NCBI RefSeq assembly: GCF_002159705.1
Contig: NZ_NFJD01000002.1
Coordinates: 248,001-312,000 of the forward strand
Length of the DNA: 64,000 bases
DNA from: Elusimicrobium sp. An273
GTDB lineage: Bacteria > Elusimicrobiota > Elusimicrobia > Elusimicrobiales > Elusimicrobiaceae
Reading direction: 5' to 3'
Shown here: one piece after another, positions 58,966-64,000 of the stretch
Layout of the letters: each line of letters starts with the position of its first letter
How positions within the stretch are numbered: the stretch's first letter is position 1
The notes under the pieces: generated by a model
Database searches by the model: none
What the model saw: only the letters and a program-made list of their open reading frames with translations
Told to the model about the DNA's origin: nothing
Position numbers and translations under genes: made by a program

Positions 58966-60531
58966 CTATTTGTTCTGCTCATCATTTTGCCCATTCATAT
59001 CCAAGTCCGGGTTTTCCGAATCCAAGGTTGCATCCTTCGTTCCCGAGTTTACCCACCAGGCACCCAACGCACCCAGACCGGCTGCACCACCGCCCAACAA
59101 TAACTGGGCCCAAGTTGCCCACTTGACGGCAAATCCGACTCCGGGAATAAACGCGGCGCCAATGCCGGCCGTTAATATTGATCCAATGGTTATACCCCAT
59201 GTGGATAAGGAAGAACCACTGTATTCTTTGGCGTATTTGGCACTGGTTATTAACAAAGAAAGCACCGGAATTAAGGCAACCGCCGCAATAGCGGCCGCAA
59301 AAATCCATCCAGCACCAAATATCCATCCTGCGGAAGCAATGGCCGCCGGAATGGCCACCATGGCCGCCAGCGCCGTGGGAATGGCGATCCACATCCACAT
59401 ACGGATATTATCTCTGGCTTTTTTGCGCTCCAAGGCTTTCTGCTCTAATGGGGTGGTTGCATACGTCTGAATCCCTCTTAATTGAGCTTCCGTAGCATCA
59501 TTAAAATCTTTGGATCCCTGCCCCTGCCCGGTGGTTACGCTTTCGCCGCTAATGATGCTCATCCCGCCGGAAACTTTGGTACCGTCCAACCACGCCCGGG
59601 AGGCTTCGTTTGCCGCACGGTTGCGGTTAGCCGCGGCATCGGCAGAGCGTTTGCGGATAAAAGCCAAGTCCGATTTTTCTCTGGAAGAGCGGCCATCCAA
59701 AGCTTTTAAATTTTTATCAGACGCCAGCATTTCATCTTCCCCAAAGCTGGCACGGGCGCGTAAGCGGGCATTTTCCTGTGCAGACGCCACTTGCGATTGA
59801 AAATTTTTCATAATTTGCTCAGGCGTCTGGTTCTGTCCGGCGGCACCAGCCCCTTTGCCGCCATTTTTGGTGCTGTCCTGCACGACAAAAGAGGAATTAA
59901 ACGAGTTACCACCACCACCGCTGCCGCCTTTCGTCGCCGCGGAAGAGCCCCAATCGCGGCTGGCGCTGGCCAACGTTCCGGCCGGGGCCGCTCCTTGCGC
60001 TTGTCCGCCCGCGGCGGCCGCTTGCTGGGCCTGTGCTTGGGCTTGGGCTTGCGCAATGGCATCCGACACGCCGGAGAGCGATTGTTTGGCAAAAGCCATC
60101 GGATTATTTTTTAATTCTTCTTCATTCGCGCGGTTTGCTCCCATACCTAACCCTTCCGTACCGCCCATTTGATACGCTTGCGGATTCGAAGGAGCCAAGG
60201 CCTCGTCCGAAACAGAGTCCTCATATTCTTCGGCCCGTTTTTGGGCAAGAGCAAATTTTTCCGTCATCTCAATGGCTTTGGAGGGCGTCGCCAAAAAGGA
60301 GGACTGCACCTCTCCATTGGCTCCATACGAGCCGCCGGAGGCGCCGGCCACGTAAACCACTTCACCCGGGTTGTACTGCCCGCCCAGATTGAAAGCCGTG
60401 TTATCCGAAGGAGTATCCAAGTATTGCCACGCAGCAATACCCGCCACCCCTACCACGGCTGAAAGGCCCACTGCCTGCGCAGCGGAAAGGGCAATTTTGC
60501 CGCTTTTTCCCAGCCATTTAAAGATATTCAT
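58966..60531 (-). CDS. Envelope protein, paralogue A (C-terminal multi-helix membrane domain)
   Basis: 521 residues. N-terminal membrane helix (AAQAVGLSAVVGVAGIAAWQ), then a low-complexity part with EGLGMGANRA, an AQAQAQAQQAAAAGG stretch and the motif SADAAANRNRAANEASRAW. The C-terminal part has a Lys/Arg cluster (EQKALERKKARDNIR) and about four membrane helices rich in Ala and Gly. It is a paralogue of the 503-residue protein. I chose the ATG at 60531, 6 nt after GGGAGG. Its stop codon is 8 nt before the small coiled-coil gene. Confidence 0.75.
   Translation of the reverse strand: MNIFKWLGKSGKIALSAAQAVGLSAVVGVAGIAAWQYLDTPSDNTAFNLGGQYNPGEVVYVAGASGGSYGANGEVQSSFLATPSKAIEMTEKFALAQKRAEEYEDSVSDEALAPSNPQAYQMGGTEGLGMGANRANEEELKNNPMAFAKQSLSGVSDAIAQAQAQAQAQQAAAAGGQAQGAAPAGTLASASRDWGSSAATKGGSGGGGNSFNSSFVVQDSTKNGGKGAGAAGQNQTPEQIMKNFQSQVASAQENARLRARASFGEDEMLASDKNLKALDGRSSREKSDLAFIRKRSADAAANRNRAANEASRAWLDGTKVSGGMSIISGESVTTGQGQGSKDFNDATEAQLRGIQTYATTPLEQKALERKKARDNIRMWMWIAIPTALAAMVAIPAAIASAGWIFGAGWIFAAAIAAVALIPVLSLLITSAKYAKEYSGSSLSTWGITIGSILTAGIGAAFIPGVGFAVKWATWAQLLLGGGAAGLGALGAWWVNSGTKDATLDSENPDLDMNGQNDEQNK
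59588..59628. repeat. 41-nt perfect direct repeat (copy 2) in the paralogue pair
   Basis: Second copy of the repeat at 57765-57805, in the same reading frame of paralogue A. Confidence 0.85.
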
Positions 60532-60556
60532 AAATTCCTCCCGATCTCTCACAAAA

Positions 60557-62200
60557 CTAATTGCGTTTTAACAAAACTTCTTTAACATCCGTCTCCACTG
60601 GCAACTCATTGACATATGTTTCATACTGTGTACGTGTAGTAAAATCACTTGGAGATTTAAATTTTATATCTTGTTTCCCGCCAGTAGTCCCAGTTGAAAA
60701 ATTACTTGTATCAATTTTAGTTCTCCCTGTATGCGCGGTAAACTCAGCATCATATACTTCGTGCCATCCTTTGTTGTAAAAGGTATCAGCCAGGGATCCG
60801 TCACGGTTAGCTTTCAGATCAGATGTAAATTCCTTTCTGATTTGATCTTCCCATTTTTTATCCTGTTTTTTAAGAGCTGCTATTCTCTCTTTTTCCAGCA
60901 ACTCAGCTTGATTGGCATCGACATTGCCCTTGCTGCTGCTTTTTGTTTTCCCGATTTCTACAGTTTCAGATTCCGTACTGGGCCGTTCCGACGGACGTGT
61001 AAATTTTTCGCTTGCAGAGGTATCCGATCCCGCTAAGCCTTTTTTATAATTTGCATAATCATCGCGCAAGGGCCCCTTCACATTCGCCATGTCCGCTTCG
61101 GTTTTTCCTGTTAGTTTTAAATAAACATCTTTTTGATCAGCTGACAATTCCGACCAATCCTTGGATAAGATATCTTCCGCCACCTGATTATTATATCGTC
61201 TTCCAGCAGAATGACCGCTCATCACCCCACCTAAGGCGTCAATTCCTTTTCCCAGCAAATTGCCCATCGTTTGCATACCCAAATTAATCATTCCGCTCCA
61301 CAACTGTTCCAACAGGCGGTCAGCCATATCTTGTGTTAATTCGTCTTTTTCCTCTTTGCCTTGCTGTGCCGCATCGGAAAGGGCATCGTCCAAATTACTT
61401 AAATCGGCCGAAGAAACCGGCGCATTTGTATCCAACGCAAGACCGCCGCTTTTGCTTAAATCCACACCGTTTTCCGTAAAAGCTTCACTGCCTTGCACGT
61501 GGCCGCCCATCAACGCTCTTTTGGCGTTGGCGCCTTTGGAATCGCGCAATCCGGCAGCCGCCCGGCTGGTTTGCGCAAACTGCGACAAAGCCCGGCGGGC
61601 ATCTTGGTTTTTTAATTGTTGAAAAGGCGCTTCGGTTCCTTTTTCCTGGCTCTTATACGGAGAGAAGTCCCCCCGCGGGGCACCCCAAGAAGTGTTAACG
61701 CCGCTCCCGCTGGCGTGGCTGACGCTGGCATTATCCAACTGTCCGATTTGGGTCGGCCCGGAGGAAGCCCCCCCGCCGCTATACCCGCCGCCGGAACCGC
61801 CATATCCGCCGGGAACGTAATCCGCCGAGTCCATGCCGCTGGCGGAAACGTCCTCCTCCGCCGCCGCTTCTTCTGCGGCCGCGGCATCTTCTTCTTGGCG
61901 GGCTTCTTTTTCGGCAGCCGAATACAGCATCGTAGAATTGTTGCCTTGCATATCCGGATATTTGGAAGCCAGCAGATATTCTTCCGCCTCGTCATTTAAA
62001 AAGGGCATCTGGGCCAAATCGTACCCGCGGGTGTTAAATCCGTCGAAAGACGATTCATCTGCATCTCCCATAAAAGAAGCCAGCGTAAGCAATGCGACAA
62101 AACAAACGACGATAATGGCCCCCCACGTATACGCCTGCTTACGGTCCATTTTATTAATCTTTTGGAATACATTTCCCGGTTTTAGTTTTAATTTAAACAT
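60557..62200 (-). CDS. Single-anchor low-complexity envelope protein
   Basis: 547 residues. A basic tail (MFKLKLKPGNVFQKINKMDR) precedes one membrane helix (YTWGAIIVVCFVALLTLASF). The outside part has an Ala/Glu run near residue 105, a Gly/Ser/Tyr-rich stretch (GGYGGSGGGYSGGGASSG), and a helical charged C-terminus (AELLEKERIAALKKQDKKWE). No known domain is seen. GAGG is 5 nt before the ATG. It is the first gene after the strong promoter at 62297 and is read together with the genes down to 55571. Confidence 0.75.
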   Translation of the reverse strand: MFKLKLKPGNVFQKINKMDRKQAYTWGAIIVVCFVALLTLASFMGDADESSFDGFNTRGYDLAQMPFLNDEAEEYLLASKYPDMQGNNSTMLYSAAEKEARQEEDAAAAEEAAAEEDVSASGMDSADYVPGGYGGSGGGYSGGGASSGPTQIGQLDNASVSHASGSGVNTSWGAPRGDFSPYKSQEKGTEAPFQQLKNQDARRALSQFAQTSRAAAGLRDSKGANAKRALMGGHVQGSEAFTENGVDLSKSGGLALDTNAPVSSADLSNLDDALSDAAQQGKEEKDELTQDMADRLLEQLWSGMINLGMQTMGNLLGKGIDALGGVMSGHSAGRRYNNQVAEDILSKDWSELSADQKDVYLKLTGKTEADMANVKGPLRDDYANYKKGLAGSDTSASEKFTRPSERPSTESETVEIGKTKSSSKGNVDANQAELLEKERIAALKKQDKKWEDQIRKEFTSDLKANRDGSLADTFYNKGWHEVYDAEFTAHTGRTKIDTSNFSTGTTGGKQDIKFKSPSDFTTRTQYETYVNELPVETDVKEVLLKRN

Positions 62201-62280
62201 AAAAACCTCTTAAATATATAATAAAAACTACTCTTGTTGACCCGTACCCGCCGGATACGCTCAAACACAGAGTTACACAT
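62188..62280 (-). CDS. Possible 30-residue leader ORF overlapping the next gene
   Basis: Begins MCNSVFERIRRVRVNK directly after AGGAG, about 10 nt past the predicted transcription start, and ends 10 nt inside the 547-residue gene in another frame. The ribosome site is too close to the ATG for certainty. It could couple or attenuate translation of the main gene. Confidence 0.3.
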   Translation of the reverse strand: MCNSVFERIRRVRVNKSSFYYIFKRFLCLN

Positions 62281-62296
62281 TCTCCTGCTAATAATT

Positions 62297-62325
62297 AGTA
62301 TAGGCAGAAAATAGCCTATTGTCAA
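62297..62325 (-). promoter_or_regulatory. Promoter with an internal ATAGGC palindrome
   Basis: TTGACA, 17-nt spacer, TATACT on the minus strand. The inverted repeat ATAGGC-N8-GCCTAT at 62300-62319 fills the spacer and touches the -10 box, the right place for a repressor or a spacer-twisting activator. Confidence 0.75.
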
Positions 62326-62338
62326 GGCTAAAAAGCCG

Positions 62339-62884
62339 CTAGCGTCCTTCCGGCCGCTGATACGGGGCAGGGCGTTCATTATGCCCCACATACTTAATAA
62401 TTTCTACCTGTCCGCCCGTTTCACACAAGAAAGCATAGCCTTTAAGGCATTTGCCATCCCGGTCGCAGACTTGGTCTTTGTTATAATTGCACAGGAAACG
62501 AATCCGGGGCGGACGGGTGTGCGCCGTCAGGACGACCTTCGTCCACGTGCCGGACGTTTCAATATCCATTTTTAATTCACTTAAACTCAGAAATTTGCGC
62601 ATTCCCGGGTTATCAAAACCCAAATAATTTTCCACCTTTTTCTGGATATCTTTTTTTAAAAAGCGTCTGTCCCATGTATTGGCATAATAGTCGGTTTCGT
62701 GCGACTGCAGCTGAAACCGGCGCGCCGCATAAAACCCCGCAATTTCCATTTTCTGGCTTAAAATCAGCAGTCCGAAAATTTTAATGATGAACAAAATAAA
62801 AATGACAAACAACGGGAACAGCAACACCACTTCCGTGGTGGCCTGCCCTTTTTTAGAACGGAAAGAAAAAAGACGTTTCATCAT
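62339..62884 (-). CDS. TadE-like pseudopilin
   Basis: 181 residues. The N-terminus KKGQATTEVVLLFPLFVIF is the TadE signature: basic residues, Gly, Glu at 18, then a membrane helix with Pro. The outer part has a Tyr-rich stretch and four Cys (FLCNYNKDQVCDRDGKC, FLCETGG). TadE proteins are processed minor pilins of Flp/Tad pili. The start at 62884 overlaps the stop of the upstream gene (TGATG); the longer frame is its antisense-phase extension. Confidence 0.8.
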   Translation of the reverse strand: MMKRLFSFRSKKGQATTEVVLLFPLFVIFILFIIKIFGLLILSQKMEIAGFYAARRFQLQSHETDYYANTWDRRFLKKDIQKKVENYLGFDNPGMRKFLSLSELKMDIETSGTWTKVVLTAHTRPPRIRFLCNYNKDQVCDRDGKCLKGYAFLCETGGQVEIIKYVGHNERPAPYQRPEGR

Positions 62885-63996
62885 CACGGATCCAATGTTA
62901 CCGTATATTTCGGCAACGGGTCTGGCCACACGCAGTTGTTGCTGTTGCGCGGGCAGGACAACACCACCGTGTTGCGCACATACGGCTTATATTTTTGTTC
63001 CAGATTAATGTTAAAATGGTTCCGCGGCAGTTTAAAAGGCTGTTTAAGCACCACCCCGCGCCCTAAGGTGCGTAACTTGCTGCGCGAACTGGAATCCAAA
63101 TAAGCAAATTGGAACAGCTTGGTTTTAATAATTTCGGACATCGGCAAATCCAAGTTAATGGCACCGCCGTGTTCCCCGCTTAAACCGGAGTCTGATGCAT
63201 AAAAACGCACTTTATCGAGTTCAAACGGCTTGGTAGAAAGCGTGATATACCGGCGCAGCTGCGAAGCGCTTTGCCGGGCGCAGTCTGACTTTTTGCAGTC
63301 GTTCGTATTCAAATAATACGCTTCGCGGAACATGACCGCATTTTTGCTGACTTCTTTATACACATAAGACTGCGACTCGTAAATAGACCCTACCTGCACG
63401 TATGTTTCCAGATAGTTCTGAATGACAACCGTGGCGTAACGAAGCGCCGGGAAATAATAATCGTTGACCAAAGAACGGCTGACTACCGGCACCCACGTAT
63501 TGGAATCCGGTTCCCGGGGATCTTCGCGTTCCCAATCCGTACGCGGAAAATCCTGAATAGCCGGATCATAGCGCACTCCCCAGTCATCCTTTTCAGCAGG
63601 TGGCGGATTATTGATGCCGGTGTCATAGTTGGGAGCAATGGTAGGCACGCCGCCGCCGTGATAGAAAAGCTCAAAAATGCTAATCGGCTGCTTGCCGGCT
63701 TGCGCCGCCGTCTCCTTAGGATTCAACTTTTGGTCTTTGTAATAAAGCATGACGCGGTAGGGAAGCGGCCCGTTGACCATTGCCACGGCGTTTAAATACG
63801 TGCTGGCCGAAGATACTTGGGAGTAAGCCGCATTATCCAGGGCAAACTGCTGGCGCACTTTGGTCATCGAAACTTTGGCCGTTTCAAACAACAAATAAAT
63901 GACCAATATAAAAATAGGCGCCAAAAGCACCGAAGGCAGCAAAATTTGCGCCTTTCGGTCTTGCAGTTTCCATACGGCATGGCGGATAAAATGCAT
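62884..63996 (-). CDS. TadG-like membrane-anchored protein
   Basis: 370 residues. KLQDRKAQILLPSVLLAPIF near the start, followed by an aliphatic helix and ETAKVSMTKVRQQFALDNAAY, resembles the Tad-pilus TadG/TadE type anchor and the helix after it. A Tyr-rich middle and a beta-rich Cys-containing C-terminus (VLSCPRNSNNCVWP) follow. It sits directly before the TadE-like gene with a 1-nt overlap. The ATG at 63996 is 4 nt from the window edge, so the ribosome site cannot be judged and an earlier start is possible. Confidence 0.65.
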   Translation of the reverse strand: MHFIRHAVWKLQDRKAQILLPSVLLAPIFILVIYLLFETAKVSMTKVRQQFALDNAAYSQVSSASTYLNAVAMVNGPLPYRVMLYYKDQKLNPKETAAQAGKQPISIFELFYHGGGVPTIAPNYDTGINNPPPAEKDDWGVRYDPAIQDFPRTDWEREDPREPDSNTWVPVVSRSLVNDYYFPALRYATVVIQNYLETYVQVGSIYESQSYVYKEVSKNAVMFREAYYLNTNDCKKSDCARQSASQLRRYITLSTKPFELDKVRFYASDSGLSGEHGGAINLDLPMSEIIKTKLFQFAYLDSSSRSKLRTLGRGVVLKQPFKLPRNHFNINLEQKYKPYVRNTVVLSCPRNSNNCVWPDPLPKYTVTLDP

Positions 63997-64000
63997 AATC

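Overview
Taxonomy (inference): a bacterium of roughly 50-55% GC with several type IV pilin-like genes, sigma70-type promoters with a TGC-TATAAT signature, tRNAs without encoded CCA, and a large family of secreted proteins. The pilin style (very short leader, GFTLIELLVVVLIIG, VALPQY), the TYFPVPY-type secreted protein and the gene mix best fit a gut Elusimicrobiota (Elusimicrobium/Avelusimicrobium-like). No rRNA gene is present to confirm this.

Layout. 1-17.9 kb is host chromosome: trigger factor, tRNA-Leu(UAG) and tRNA-Lys(CUU), a two-gene envelope operon (coiled-coil secreted protein and a DUF885 protein that lacks its metal motif), a Cys-rich secreted protein, a TPR protein, an orphan response regulator, a gamma-carbonic-anhydrase-like protein, a UPF0104 membrane protein, uvrA, two type IV pilin-like genes, ybaK, an RDD membrane protein with a degenerate pilin-like tail, an O-antigen-ligase/TPR protein and tRNA-Thr(CGU).

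17.9-46.1 kb, almost all on the minus strand, is a T7/BPP-1-like podovirus morphogenesis and lysis cassette: terS, terL, portal, Bbp19-like protein, scaffold, major capsid, Bbp16-like cement protein, tail tubular A and B, gp13-like (DUF2833), gp14-like and large internal virion proteins, tail fibre, two small membrane proteins, M15 endolysin and nested Rz/Rz1. No integrase, repressor, polymerase or replication gene is visible, and both flanks are host genes inside the window. Between terL and portal sits an 11-kb array of eight tandem paralogues of secreted ChaN/EreA-like (GExH...YAGxxH) proteins. Two of them have duplicated leaderless promoters with three phased GGCCTAT-like repeats. The element therefore looks like a stripped, possibly domesticated (gene-transfer-agent-like) phage carrying a secreted-protein cargo. 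This is the most unusual part of the window.

46.1-51.4 kb is host again: MATE exporter, cold-shock protein, glutamate formiminotransferase, rsmA and a secreted TPR protein. 51.4-64 kb is one minus-strand envelope locus: TadG-like and TadE-like pseudopilins followed by six membrane-anchored proteins with large low-complexity or Cys-containing extracytoplasmic parts. These include a paralogous pair with a C-terminal membrane domain and a 1291-residue protein behind a structured RNA leader. I read it as an undescribed Tad-pilus-like or secretion assembly that continues upstream of the window.
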